64,000 nt of DNA, taken from positions 1-64,000 of the forward strand of contig JAFKKM010000009.1 in assembly GCA_017305555.1 (NCBI GenBank). Reading direction: 5' to 3'. The notes under the pieces were generated by a model, which was not told where the DNA came from, did not search any database, and saw only the letters and a list, made by a program, of their open reading frames with translations. Position numbers and translations under genes: made by a program. Shown in pieces: positions 25,987 through 34,281 of this stretch. Position 1 is the stretch's first letter, and each line of letters opens with the position of its first letter. This DNA comes from Hyphomicrobiales bacterium. GTDB lineage: Bacteria > Pseudomonadota > Alphaproteobacteria > Rhizobiales > Xanthobacteraceae.

Positions 25987-26849
25987 CTGAGGTCGTTTGA
26001 TTTGCCGCGTTGCACCCGCACAGGTGGCTGAAGCAGAATCGTCGGCACGCCGCAGGTGCCGCTGCGTACCGTCGCCACCTGCGTACCCGGCTTGCGCCCT
26101 GCACGCGGCTCAGACACATCGATGCCGGCGGCCTGCATCCGCGTTCGCGCCGCCACGATATCATCGACGCGAAAGCTCAAGCCCCACAGCCGATCGCGCC
26201 CATCGGAATAATCCTTGCCCGCGCGCTTCACCGTCTCGACGATGAGATCGCCGCAACGGAAGAACATCAGATGTCCCCAGTCGGCGTGCGAGCGATCGAG
26301 CCGCATGTCGAGCTTCAGCCGCGCGCCGTAGAGAGCCGCGGCGCGCTCGGGATCGGCGGTCTCGACCACCACGTGATCGAGACCGGTGATCGGCGCATCG
26401 GCGCTGATCTCCGAGGCCGGACGTTGTCCGTTCATCTCGAGAAAGAACAACCGCACACCATGCGCCGCATCGGTCGCTGCGCGCGTGCGCTTCCATGACA
26501 GCGACGCACCATCAATGAGATTACGACTGCCGCCGTCGCCGATTGCTTCCGGCTTCAAGCCAAGACGATCCAGCCGCCGGTGCCAGTTGGCGATATCTTC
26601 AACGCGCAAGCATAGGCTCGCCAGCCCCTCGCCGCTCGCATCGATGGCACCGCGAACATGATCGCCCGCCGCGCCCGCCACCGGCGCCAGCAATTCCACC
26701 GACATATTGTCAAGCGTGAACAGCACCGATGCCGAGGCTTCGTCGGCGCTGCGCCACGCCGGCTTGCGGCCGAGCAGCGCCGCATAGGCCGATGAAGCCG
26801 CATCGATGTCGCGGACGAGAACGACGACGTGATCCAACCCGACGATCAT
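25971..26849 (-). CDS. Two-domain VOC (glyoxalase-like) protein
   Basis: A 292-residue protein with two vicinal-oxygen-chelate modules. The first begins GLDHVVVLVRDIDAASSAYAALLG at residue 4. The second begins GLDHVVVETADPERAAALYGARLKLD near residue 156. The GLDHVVV start of each module supplies the usual first metal-site His, and an E such as FLEMNG or VETVKR supplies the partner. The product is a metal-dependent dioxygenase, isomerase or lyase of unknown substrate. A GGGAGG ribosome-binding site precedes the ATG. The last ~8 codons lie in repeat A, so the C-terminus is repeat-derived. It is the fourth gene of the GDH-kinase-enolase operon. Confidence 0.82.
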   Translation of the reverse strand: MIVGLDHVVVLVRDIDAASSAYAALLGRKPAWRSADEASASVLFTLDNMSVELLAPVAGAAGDHVRGAIDASGEGLASLCLRVEDIANWHRRLDRLGLKPEAIGDGGSRNLIDGASLSWKRTRAATDAAHGVRLFFLEMNGQRPASEISADAPITGLDHVVVETADPERAAALYGARLKLDMRLDRSHADWGHLMFFRCGDLIVETVKRAGKDYSDGRDRLWGLSFRVDDIVAARTRMQAAGIDVSEPRAGRKPGTQVATVRSGTCGVPTILLQPPVRVQRGKSNDLSAVPA

Positions 26850-26866
26850 ACAAAGCCTCCCATGAC

Positions 26867-28150
26867 CTATCGCCGAAACCCGAGCGCGCCGCGCCCGGCG
26901 AACACCGCGTCGCGGCCCAACGCTTCCTCAATGCGCAGACACTCGTTCCACTTCGCCATGCGCTCCGAGCGCGAGAACGAGCCGACCTTGAGTTGCCCGG
27001 CATCCCACCCGACCGCGAGATACACGATGGTGACATCCTCGGTCTCGCCTGAACGCGCGGACACGATGGTGCCGAAGCCTGCCGCTTTGCCGGCGTCCAG
27101 CGCCGCGCGGGTTTCAGTGACGGTGCCAGCCTGATTGGGCTTGATCAGCACCGCCGTCGCCGCGCCATCGGCTGCCGCCTTTCGGACGCGCGCTGCATTG
27201 GTGACGAGGAAATCGTCACCGATCACCTGACAGCGATCGCCGTAAGCGCGCGTGAACGCAACGAAGCCCTCGGCATCGTCTTCCGCGACAGGGTCCTCGA
27301 TGGACACGATCGGATAAGCCTCGCACCAGCGGCCGAGCATGTCGATCATCGCGGTCGTGTCGAGCTTGCGGTCGTCGAGCGCCAGCGTGTAGGTGCCGGC
27401 CTTGCCGAACTCTGACGCCGCGACGTCGAGCGAGATCGCGACATCGCCGCCCTTGAAGCCGGCTTTGAGGATCGACGCCACAAGCGTATCGAGCGCCTCC
27501 TCGTTGCTGCGAAATGCCGGCCAGTAACCGCCCTCGTCGGCGACGCCTTGCAGCTTGCCCGCCTGCTTCATGATGCTACCCGCAGCAAGATAGACTTCGG
27601 CGGTCCATTCCAGCGCCTGCGCGAAGGACGCGGCACCGGGACACATCACCATGAAATCCTGAATATCGACGCGACGCGCCGCGTGCGCGCCGCCGCCGAA
27701 AATCTGAATCTCCGGCAGCGGAATCCGCACCTTGCGGCCTTGCGCGAGGTGCTGCCACAGCGGGATGCCGCTGGCGGCCGCCGCAGCATGTAAAACCGCC
27801 ATTGAGGTAGCCACGATGGCGTTGCCGCCGAGGCGGCCCTTGTTGGCGGTGCCATCGAGCGCGATCATCGCCTGATCGATCGACGCTTGATCCGCAGCAT
27901 CCATGCCCCCAAGCGCCACAGCGACCTCGCTATTGACGGCGTTCACCGCGCGGCCGACATCGTAGCCGCCGAGCTTTGCGCCGCCGTCGCGCAAGTCCAC
28001 CGCCTCACCGCTGCCCATCGACGCGCCGGCGGGCGCGATGGCGCGGCCGAACGCACCGCTTTTCAGCGTGACATCGACCTCCACGGTGGGACGGCCGCGC
28101 GAGTCCCACACCCGCCGCCCCTTGATGTCCGCAATCCGCGTATCACTCAT
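26867..28150 (-). CDS. Divergent enolase paralogue
   Basis: A 427-residue enolase-family protein. It keeps the metal ligands (D242, E285, D312 or D313), the general base lysine K337 and K388, E206 in DEGG, H156 in GGAHA and S44 of the mobile loop. Compared with canonical enolase it has Asp165 in place of the active-site Glu (IQDFM for IQEFM) and Ala365 in place of the histidine of SHRSGETED. The loop PSGASTG reads PAGASMG. It therefore may act on something other than 2-phosphoglycerate, or slowly. It is co-transcribed with a kinase-like gene (21-base gap) and a VOC gene (17-base gap). A true housekeeping enolase is not seen in the window. Confidence 0.85.
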   Translation of the reverse strand: MSDTRIADIKGRRVWDSRGRPTVEVDVTLKSGAFGRAIAPAGASMGSGEAVDLRDGGAKLGGYDVGRAVNAVNSEVAVALGGMDAADQASIDQAMIALDGTANKGRLGGNAIVATSMAVLHAAAAASGIPLWQHLAQGRKVRIPLPEIQIFGGGAHAARRVDIQDFMVMCPGAASFAQALEWTAEVYLAAGSIMKQAGKLQGVADEGGYWPAFRSNEEALDTLVASILKAGFKGGDVAISLDVAASEFGKAGTYTLALDDRKLDTTAMIDMLGRWCEAYPIVSIEDPVAEDDAEGFVAFTRAYGDRCQVIGDDFLVTNAARVRKAAADGAATAVLIKPNQAGTVTETRAALDAGKAAGFGTIVSARSGETEDVTIVYLAVGWDAGQLKVGSFSRSERMAKWNECLRIEEALGRDAVFAGRGALGFRR

Positions 28151-28171
28151 CCTTCGATCTCCAAAGAGTCT

Positions 28172-29242
28172 TTATTTCGACGCGTTTTCTTGACGCGAAC
28201 CGGTATCCACTTTGCCCGAAAACGCTTTTGCCCAAGCCTCGCGCACATCGGCCAACCGCGACGGCGGCGATGCGATCAGCGGCACCGCGACGCGACGCAC
28301 GCGCGCCTTGTCGTTCTCATCGGTGATATATTCCACCGGCGACTTGCCATCGACGCGCGCGAGAAACAACGCCGGCAACAGCCGCGCCGCGCGGCGTTCA
28401 AGGTCGACAACGGGCTCCCAATTGACCCGTGCGAGATAGGCCGCCGCCAGCGCATCGAAACAGGCGAGGAATGACGCCCGCGCACGCGGCGTCCACAGGC
28501 ACTTCAGCAGCATGTGATTGAGGCAGAACGCGAGATCAAAGGCGGGGTCGCCATACCAGGCGCATTCGGCGTCGAGAAACACCGGCCCGTTCGGACCGAC
28601 CAGAATGTTCTTCGGGCTGACATCGCCATGCACCAGCGTCACCTTGGTCGCCAGCGTCTCACGCGACAGTCGCATCAGCGTGTCGGCAATATCGGGATGC
28701 GCCGGCGCGGTGGCTTCGAGATAGGGTTCGAGCCGAATGGCATGGAATAGCGCGTCGTTGGCGAACTGCTTCGCCAGCGCAGCCGAATGCGCGGTGGCGG
28801 CGTGGATCGCGGCGACGGTGTCTCCGACGCGCGCAGCGAAGGAAGGATCGGCGCGTCCCGCAGCCAACTCCGCCTTCCACACCGGATGGTGCGCCGGATC
28901 GAGATAGGCCATCGCGAAGGCGCCGATCTCCGCATCGTGCGCCAGCACCTGCGGCACCGCATCCGGCGCCACCTTCGCCGCCGCGCGCAGCCAATCGACC
29001 TCGCTGACGTTGCGCGTCACCGGCACCTGCCAGTCGCGCGCGACGCGCAGCTTCTGCAACGCGCGCTTCACCGCGAAAATGCGATCGCCGACTTCGACCT
29101 TCCAGATGTCCGACGCCACGCCGCCGGTCAGCGGCGTGAAGCGCGGCGTGACGCCTGATGGCACGAGACCCGCATCGCGCAAGAACGCGACGACGGCATC
29201 GGGCACCGCATTGTCGGAGATGTCGGGCGAGGACGATGTCAA
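28172..29242 (-). CDS. APH-fold small-molecule kinase
   Basis: A 356-residue phosphotransferase of the aminoglycoside/choline/methylthioribose kinase fold. The glycine-rich loop region is PLTGGVASDIWKVEVGDRIFAVKRA, with the ATP lysine in VKR. The catalytic loop is LVHGDVSPKNIL, and the metal site is FLDAECAWYGDPAFDLAF. The start is TTG with AGGAG seven bases upstream. The last ~17 residues (GKVDTGSRQENASK part) come from a dispersed repeat. The substrate is unknown; its neighbours suggest an organic acid or sugar-acid. It lies 52 bases after the GDH gene and 21 bases before the enolase paralogue. Confidence 0.82.
   Translation of the reverse strand: MTSSSPDISDNAVPDAVVAFLRDAGLVPSGVTPRFTPLTGGVASDIWKVEVGDRIFAVKRALQKLRVARDWQVPVTRNVSEVDWLRAAAKVAPDAVPQVLAHDAEIGAFAMAYLDPAHHPVWKAELAAGRADPSFAARVGDTVAAIHAATAHSAALAKQFANDALFHAIRLEPYLEATAPAHPDIADTLMRLSRETLATKVTLVHGDVSPKNILVGPNGPVFLDAECAWYGDPAFDLAFCLNHMLLKCLWTPRARASFLACFDALAAAYLARVNWEPVVDLERRAARLLPALFLARVDGKSPVEYITDENDKARVRRVAVPLIASPPSRLADVREAWAKAFSGKVDTGSRQENASK
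28179..28229. repeat. Dispersed repeat, family C, copy 1 (inside kinase 3' end)
   Basis: Sequence beginning GACGCGTTTTCTTGACGCGA and ending CGAAAACGCTTTT. A close match, in the same orientation, is at 60110-60158 with only a few changes. Here it supplies the C-terminal codons of the APH-fold kinase. Confidence 0.8.
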
Positions 29243-29294
29243 ACGATTGCTCCTGTCCCGCCAGTCTTTGCAGAATGGCGGCCAGGCCGCAACC

Positions 29295-30554
29295 TTATGG
29301 AAACAGTCCCCGCGTCAGCTTCGCCGCACGCACCCTTTCCACGCCGATCGCCATCGCGGCGGTGCGGTGGGAAATTCCGTCCTTGCGGGCGCGCGCCACC
29401 ATCTGGTCGAAGGCGCGATCCAGGATGTGGTATTCGCGCCGGGTCACTTCCGCCTCCTCCCAGAACAGTTGCTGGAGGTCCTGCACCCATTCGAAATAGC
29501 TCACAACCACGCCGCCGGAGTTGCACAGGATATCGGGGAGCACGAAAATCTCGTCCTGCCGCTGGGCCAATACGAGATCGGCATCCGGCGTGGTGGGACC
29601 GTTGGCGCCTTCCGCCAGCACGCGGCATCGCAGCTTCGCGGCGACATCCGCGTCGATCACCCGCTCCATCGCCGCCGGCACCAGCACGTCGCACGGCAAC
29701 GCAAGCACCTCAACGGGATCGCATTGCAGTTCGCGGGAAAAGCCGGCGATGCTGCCATGCATGGCCGCATAACGGACCAGCGCCGGGATATCCAGCCCGG
29801 CGGCGCTGTGCAGCCCGCCGGTGTGATCGCTCACCGCGATCACCTTCAAGCCGAAACGGTGCAGTTCGGACGCGGCGTGGGAGCCGACGTTGCCGAAGCC
29901 CTGCACCACCGCCGTCGCCTTTGCAGGCGCGATCTGCAAATCGCCCAGCACGCGCTTGGCGAGATAGGCGACGCCGCGTCCGGTCGCCTCGCGGCGGCCG
30001 AGCGTGCCGCCCGAACTCACCGGCTTGCCGGTGACGATCTCGGTGACGGTGCGGCCCTGATACATCGAATAGGTGTCCATGAACCATGCCATCACCTGCT
30101 CGTTGGTGCCCATATCCGGCGCCATCACGTCGGTATGCGGGCCGACGAACGGAATCATCTCCTGCATGTAGCGGCGCGACAGGCCTTCCAGCTCGCGCTT
30201 GGAGATCGACGACGGATCGACGCGGATGCCGCCTTTCGCGCCGCCATAAGGCAGACCGACCAGGGCGCATTTCCAGCTCATCCAGATCGCCAGCGCCGCC
30301 ACTTCGCCGATATCGACGCTGGGTGCGAAGCGCGTGCCGCCCTTGGTCGGCCCCATCGTCAGGTGGTGCTGCACGCGATAGCCCTCGAACACCGCAATCG
30401 AGCCGTCGTCGCAGTGAATCGGACAGGACACGGTGATGGCGCGCTTCGGCAACAACAGCCTGTCCCGTTCGTCATGCGGAATGGCCAGATGATCGGCAAT
30501 CACCGCGAATTGCCGCGCCGCCATATCGAAAACCGCACCGGAATAGACCGACAT
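29295..30554 (-). CDS. Glutamate dehydrogenase family (Glu/Leu/Phe/Val dehydrogenase)
   Basis: A 419-residue NAD(P)-dependent amino-acid dehydrogenase. The substrate-binding lysines lie in MGPTKGGTRF and PYGGAKGGIRVDP, and the catalytic aspartate in MAPDMGTNEQVMAW. The Rossmann dinucleotide site is VVQGFGNVGSHAA. The C-terminal LCNSGGVVVSYFEWVQD is typical of hexameric glutamate dehydrogenase. The ATG has GGAGG upstream. It is the first gene of the operon with the kinase, enolase paralogue and VOC protein, which is an unusual setting, so its true substrate may be another amino acid. It is divergent from PfkB. Confidence 0.9.
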   Translation of the reverse strand: MSVYSGAVFDMAARQFAVIADHLAIPHDERDRLLLPKRAITVSCPIHCDDGSIAVFEGYRVQHHLTMGPTKGGTRFAPSVDIGEVAALAIWMSWKCALVGLPYGGAKGGIRVDPSSISKRELEGLSRRYMQEMIPFVGPHTDVMAPDMGTNEQVMAWFMDTYSMYQGRTVTEIVTGKPVSSGGTLGRREATGRGVAYLAKRVLGDLQIAPAKATAVVQGFGNVGSHAASELHRFGLKVIAVSDHTGGLHSAAGLDIPALVRYAAMHGSIAGFSRELQCDPVEVLALPCDVLVPAAMERVIDADVAAKLRCRVLAEGANGPTTPDADLVLAQRQDEIFVLPDILCNSGGVVVSYFEWVQDLQQLFWEEAEVTRREYHILDRAFDQMVARARKDGISHRTAAMAIGVERVRAAKLTRGLFP

Positions 30555-30750
30555 GATGTACCTCCATCGTTCGATCGCGGGAACCCGGCGCTGCGGTCAA
30601 TCGTTCAACACAGGCGCGCAAGCATCGCCGCAATGATGCAACAGTTGTAACGCAGGGTTGCGTGCAGGCGCGAATTAATAGTTGCAATAGAGCGTGATAA
30701 GCGGCGCTAATGGACGCGCGAATACCGTGGGATACCGCATCCCGCAAACC

Positions 30751-31680
30751 ATGGACCGAACGATGCAGGCGCTTTTCATCGGACAAACCTACATCGACGT
30801 GACGTTTCTCACCGATCACATGCCGACCGGCGACGAGAAGCATGTCGCCTCCGCCTATGCGGTGTCGTTTGGCGGCAACGCGGTGACCGCCGCGTTCTGC
30901 TGCGCGCGGCTCGGCGTCGTGCCGGACCTGCTCACCACCGTCGCCGACGACTGGCTCGGCCGCATGTTTCAGGACATGGCGGTGAAGTACGGTATTCCGC
31001 TGCATGCGCGCAAAGTGAAGACGTCGTCGCTGTCGTTCATCATGCCGAAAGACGGCAAGCGCGCCATCGTGCGCTGCCGCGACGACGATCACCTGCATCC
31101 GTTTCCGATGCTGAACCTCTCCGGTTGCCGCGCGCTGCATGTCGATGGCCATCAGCCAGAGGCCGCGCTGCATTACGCCAAGCTCTGTCGCGAAGCCGGC
31201 ATCCTCACCTCGCTCGATGGCGGCGGGTTACGCGACAATACGCATGAGCTCTTGGAATTCATCGACGTGGCGATGGTCGCGGAACGACTGTGCGAGCAGA
31301 TGGAGCTAAGCCCGCGCGCGATGCTGGACTACCTGAAGTCGCGGGGCTGCCGCATCGGCGGGGTGACGCTCGGCGAACGCGGGCTGGTCTGGTACGACGA
31401 AACCGGCGTGGTGCGCGAAGTGCCGGCGCTGAAAGTGCCGGCCGCGCGCGTCATCGATACCAACGGCGCCGGCGACGTCTTCCACGGCGCTTATGTCTAT
31501 TCCTATCTCAGCGATCCGTCGAAAAGCTGGCAGGAGCACTTCGCTTTCGCGCAGGCAGCGTCGACGCATAAAATCCAGCATCTCGGCAACGAGGCCGGCC
31601 TGCCGACACTCGCCGACATCGGCGTGGTGCGCGAGGAGTTTCAGAAGCCGACCGGCAAACTCCGCGCGGTGAGGCCGTGA
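30751..31680 (+). CDS. PfkB (ribokinase-like) carbohydrate kinase
   Basis: A kinase of about 309 residues. The N-terminal GQTYIDVTFLTDHMPTGDEKHVASAYAVSFGGNAVTAA pattern carries the sugar-binding GGN. The C-terminal PfkB signature DTNGAGDVFHGAYVYSYL contains the catalytic aspartate. The start could be the ATG at 30751 or 30763; a GTG at 30694 adds a leader that does not look homologous. It lies divergent to the GDH operon across about 200 bases, and the shared promoter region suggests common control. The phosphorylated sugar or nucleoside cannot be named. Confidence 0.88.
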   Translation: MDRTMQALFIGQTYIDVTFLTDHMPTGDEKHVASAYAVSFGGNAVTAAFCCARLGVVPDLLTTVADDWLGRMFQDMAVKYGIPLHARKVKTSSLSFIMPKDGKRAIVRCRDDDHLHPFPMLNLSGCRALHVDGHQPEAALHYAKLCREAGILTSLDGGGLRDNTHELLEFIDVAMVAERLCEQMELSPRAMLDYLKSRGCRIGGVTLGERGLVWYDETGVVREVPALKVPAARVIDTNGAGDVFHGAYVYSYLSDPSKSWQEHFAFAQAASTHKIQHLGNEAGLPTLADIGVVREEFQKPTGKLRAVRP

Positions 31681-31686
31681 TTCAAT

Positions 31687-31774
31687 GTCATGGCCGGGCT
31701 TGTCCCGGCCATCCACGTCTTCTTGCGACGATGTTCTTAAGACGTGGATGCCCGGCACAAGGCCGGGCATGACG
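31687..31774. repeat. Dispersed inverted repeat, family B
   Basis: GTCATGGCCGGGCTTGTCCC...CATCCACGTC mirrored by GACGTGGATGCCCGGCACAA...GCATGACG. Confidence 0.85.
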
Positions 31775-31788
31775 AAGGGGGGAGCTTC

Positions 31789-31869
31789 GTCATGCGAGCG
31801 AGGCGAAGCAATCCAGAAGGCCACGAAGCAAGGACTGGATTGCTTCGTCGCTTGCGCTCCTCGCAATGA
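31789..31869. repeat. Inverted repeat, GAAGCAATCCAG type
   Basis: An outer pair GTCATGCGAGCGAGGC / CGCTCCTCGCAATGAC and inner pair GAAGCAATCCAG / CTGGATTGCTTC, with further imperfect pairing. It is related to family B in layout but not in inner sequence. It abuts the FAD-reductase stop. Confidence 0.75.
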
Positions 31870-31875
31870 CGATAA

Positions 31876-33096
31876 CTACGCCATCGCCTGCTTGAGATCG
31901 AAGCTCATATCCGCCGCCTGCTGCGGCGTAATGGAGCGGCCGGCGGCGAGCATACGACGGCCGAAGACGTGATCGCCGGCGCGATTGACCGACTCGACGC
32001 CGATCATGCGATCGCCCTTGTAGCAAAACACCGAAAACGCGCCCTGCGCCGGGTCGCCGCGCAGCACCGCATGATCGAAGCCCGCCGTGAGCCCTGCCAT
32101 CTGCAATTTGTCATTGCCCTGATCGCTCCAGAACCACGGCAGCCCATCATAGGTTTCCGGTTTTCCAGTGAGACGCGCGGCGACGCAGCGCGCATGATCG
32201 GTGGCGTTCTGCACCGACTCCAGCCGCAGCGGCGCGCCAAAGCGCGGGCTCTCGAACAACGCGCAATCACCGATAGCGGAGATATCCGGATCGGCGGTAA
32301 GAAGCTGCGCATCGACAACGATGCCGGCGGCAACCGGCAAGCCTGCCTCGGCAGCGAGTTCGATATTCGGCAGCACGCCGACGCCGACCACCACGAGGTC
32401 TGCCGACATCTGCCGCCCGTCACTCAAAGCCACGCCGGTCACCTTGCCGTTCATGCCTTCGATCTCCGTCGCGCCCACGCCGAAGTGAATGCGGATGCCG
32501 GCCTCGCGATGCTTGCGCTCGAAATAAGCCGAGATGTCCGGCGTCACCGCCCGCGCCATCACGCGTGGCGCGAGTTCGAGCACGTCAACCTCGAGCCCTT
32601 TCGCCCGCGCCGTGGACGCGAATTCCAATCCGATGAAACCCGCGCCGATCACCACCAGCCGCTGCCCGGCTTTGATGTGGGTGCGCAGCGCTTCGCTCTC
32701 GGCGAAATTGCGCAGATACATCACGCCGTCGAGGTTGGCGTTCGGCACATCGAGCAAGCGGTTGCGCGCGCCGGTCGCCAGCACCAGGTGGCCGTAGGGC
32801 AACTCCGCGCCCGAGGCTAGTCGCACGCTATGCTTGGCGCGATCGATGGCGACGACATGCCCGTCGACCAGTTCGATTGCCTGATCGGTATAAAACTTCG
32901 TCGGCCGGAACAGCACGCTCTCCGCGCCGCCCGCCCCCTTGAGATAGGCTTTCGACAACGGCGGGCGTTGATAAGGCAACAACGCCTCGTCGTTGATGAG
33001 GCGCACGGGTCCAGCGTAGCCGGCTTGCCGCAGTGACACCGCGACTTGAAATCCGGCGTGTCCCGCGCCGACGATCAGAACCGTTTCCTTCGTCAT
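31876..33096 (-). CDS. FAD-dependent ferredoxin/rubredoxin reductase-type oxidoreductase
   Basis: About 406 residues, similar to NADH-dependent ferredoxin reductases that serve P450s and Rieske oxygenases (putidaredoxin reductase type). The FAD site is VLIVGAGHAGFQVAVSLRQ, the NAD site is LVVIGAGFIGLEFASTARAKG near residue 145, and the late FAD motif DPDISAIGDCALFE is present. The C-terminal reductase domain includes WFWSDQGNDKLQMAG. The ATG at 33096 (preceded by an in-frame GTG) gives the normal length; a longer frame adds a non-homologous leader. No partner ferredoxin is adjacent. The P450 at 23784 is a possible, unproven partner. Confidence 0.9.
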   Translation of the reverse strand: MTKETVLIVGAGHAGFQVAVSLRQAGYAGPVRLINDEALLPYQRPPLSKAYLKGAGGAESVLFRPTKFYTDQAIELVDGHVVAIDRAKHSVRLASGAELPYGHLVLATGARNRLLDVPNANLDGVMYLRNFAESEALRTHIKAGQRLVVIGAGFIGLEFASTARAKGLEVDVLELAPRVMARAVTPDISAYFERKHREAGIRIHFGVGATEIEGMNGKVTGVALSDGRQMSADLVVVGVGVLPNIELAAEAGLPVAAGIVVDAQLLTADPDISAIGDCALFESPRFGAPLRLESVQNATDHARCVAARLTGKPETYDGLPWFWSDQGNDKLQMAGLTAGFDHAVLRGDPAQGAFSVFCYKGDRMIGVESVNRAGDHVFGRRMLAAGRSITPQQAADMSFDLKQAMA

Positions 33097-33251
33097 CACC
33101 TTACGTCCCACCCATCCGAACCCGACGCCCATGGGCGGTCAAGCCCGCCAGCATCAAGTCGGCCGGCATGATGCACGATCCGGCCCGCTTGTCATCAGCG
33201 GCGTAAATGACGTTAAATGCCCGCCTGCTTTCACGCGAAAGGTTTTCCCGC

Positions 33252-34034
33252 ATGTCCACTCCGGATTCCGATCAGCCTGCCCTGCTCGCCATCGACGGCC
33301 CCGTTGCAACCCTGACGCTCAATCGGCCGACGGCCTTCAATTCGATCAATCTCGCCATCGCCCAGCGGCTCGAGCAACTGGCGCTTCAGGTCGAGGCCGA
33401 CAACAACATTCGCGTACTGGTGGTCGAAGGCGCGGGCCGCGCGTTCTGCGGCGGCGGCGATATTCAGGTGTTCGGCGCCAACATGCACAATCTCGAGCCG
33501 GTGATCCGCGAGTTGCTCAAGCACTTCCACGCCTTCACCACCGCGCTACGGCGGATGCCGAAGGTGGTGCTTTCCAGCGTTCACGGCTCGGCGGCAGGCG
33601 CCGGCCTGTCGCTCGCCTTCATGGCCGATATGTGCATCGCCGCCGACGATGCGAAATTCACCGCAGCCTATCACAAGCTCGGCGTCTCGCCGGACGGCGG
33701 CGGCACCATCGGCGTTACCGAGATCGTCGGCGCGCGGCGCGCGTTGCAGATCTTTTTGGCCGACGGCAGTTTCTCGGCGCAGCAGGCTTACGACTGGGGG
33801 CTGGTCGCCAAGCTGGTGCCGGCCGCGGAGCTGAAAACAGCAACGCGTGAATTGGCGCAGCGTATCGCGCAGAACGCGCCCGCCGCCATCGCCGCGACCA
33901 AGGCACTGATCCATCAGTCGCGCTTCACCTCGGTCGCGCAACAACTCGACGCCGAGGTCGAACACATTCTCGGCTGTATGCGGCACGACGACTTCGGCAA
34001 GGCCGTGAACAAATTTCTCACCAAGTCGAAGTGA
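33252..34034 (+). CDS. Enoyl-CoA hydratase/isomerase family protein
   Basis: A 260-residue crotonase-fold protein, distinct from the one at 5350. The oxyanion-hole segments are GRAFCGGGDIQVFGA and VHGSAAGAGLSLAFMADMCIA. At the catalytic region it reads YHKLGVSPDGGGTIGVTEIVG, which has Asp where many hydratases have Glu. It may therefore be an isomerase, or a hydratase of 2-(1,2-epoxy)phenylacetyl or cyclic acyl-CoA type (PaaG-like). The function stays at family level. The ATG at 33252 was chosen over an upstream in-frame start. Confidence 0.88.
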   Translation: MSTPDSDQPALLAIDGPVATLTLNRPTAFNSINLAIAQRLEQLALQVEADNNIRVLVVEGAGRAFCGGGDIQVFGANMHNLEPVIRELLKHFHAFTTALRRMPKVVLSSVHGSAAGAGLSLAFMADMCIAADDAKFTAAYHKLGVSPDGGGTIGVTEIVGARRALQIFLADGSFSAQQAYDWGLVAKLVPAAELKTATRELAQRIAQNAPAAIAATKALIHQSRFTSVAQQLDAEVEHILGCMRHDDFGKAVNKFLTKSK

Positions 34035-34119
34035 CACGGCATAAGACCATCCGTCATTGCGAGGAGCGGCAGCAACAAAGCAATGACGACGAGAGGTTTT
34101 CGGCCTTTGATGGAATCTC

Positions 34120-34199
34120 CGTCGTCATGCGCGGACGCGATCCGCGCATCCATCTTCTTCAAAAATGATGGATTGCCGGCTCCAGCCCGGCAATGACGT
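34120..34199. repeat. Dispersed inverted repeat, family B
   Basis: GTCGTCATGCGCGGACGCGA...GCGCATCCATC mirrored by ATGGATTGCCGGCTCCAGC...GGCAATGACG. A half-copy (GTCATTGCGAGGAGC...CAATGACGACG) lies just before it at about 34052-34092. Confidence 0.8.
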
Positions 34200-34229
34200 T
34201 TCCTTAAATCGCTTTCATCAAAACAAAAA

Positions 34230-34260
34230 CGCCGGGGCGGGATCATCTCCCGCCCCGGCG
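34230..34260 (-). terminator. Strong terminator of the aldehyde dehydrogenase gene
   Basis: A perfect 13-bp GC-rich stem (CGCCGGGGCGGGA and complement) with loop TCATC. On the minus strand it is followed by GTTTTTGTTTT, a good U-run. Confidence 0.9.
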
Positions 34261-34281
34261 CTGTTGTTAAGTCCGTGTCGC

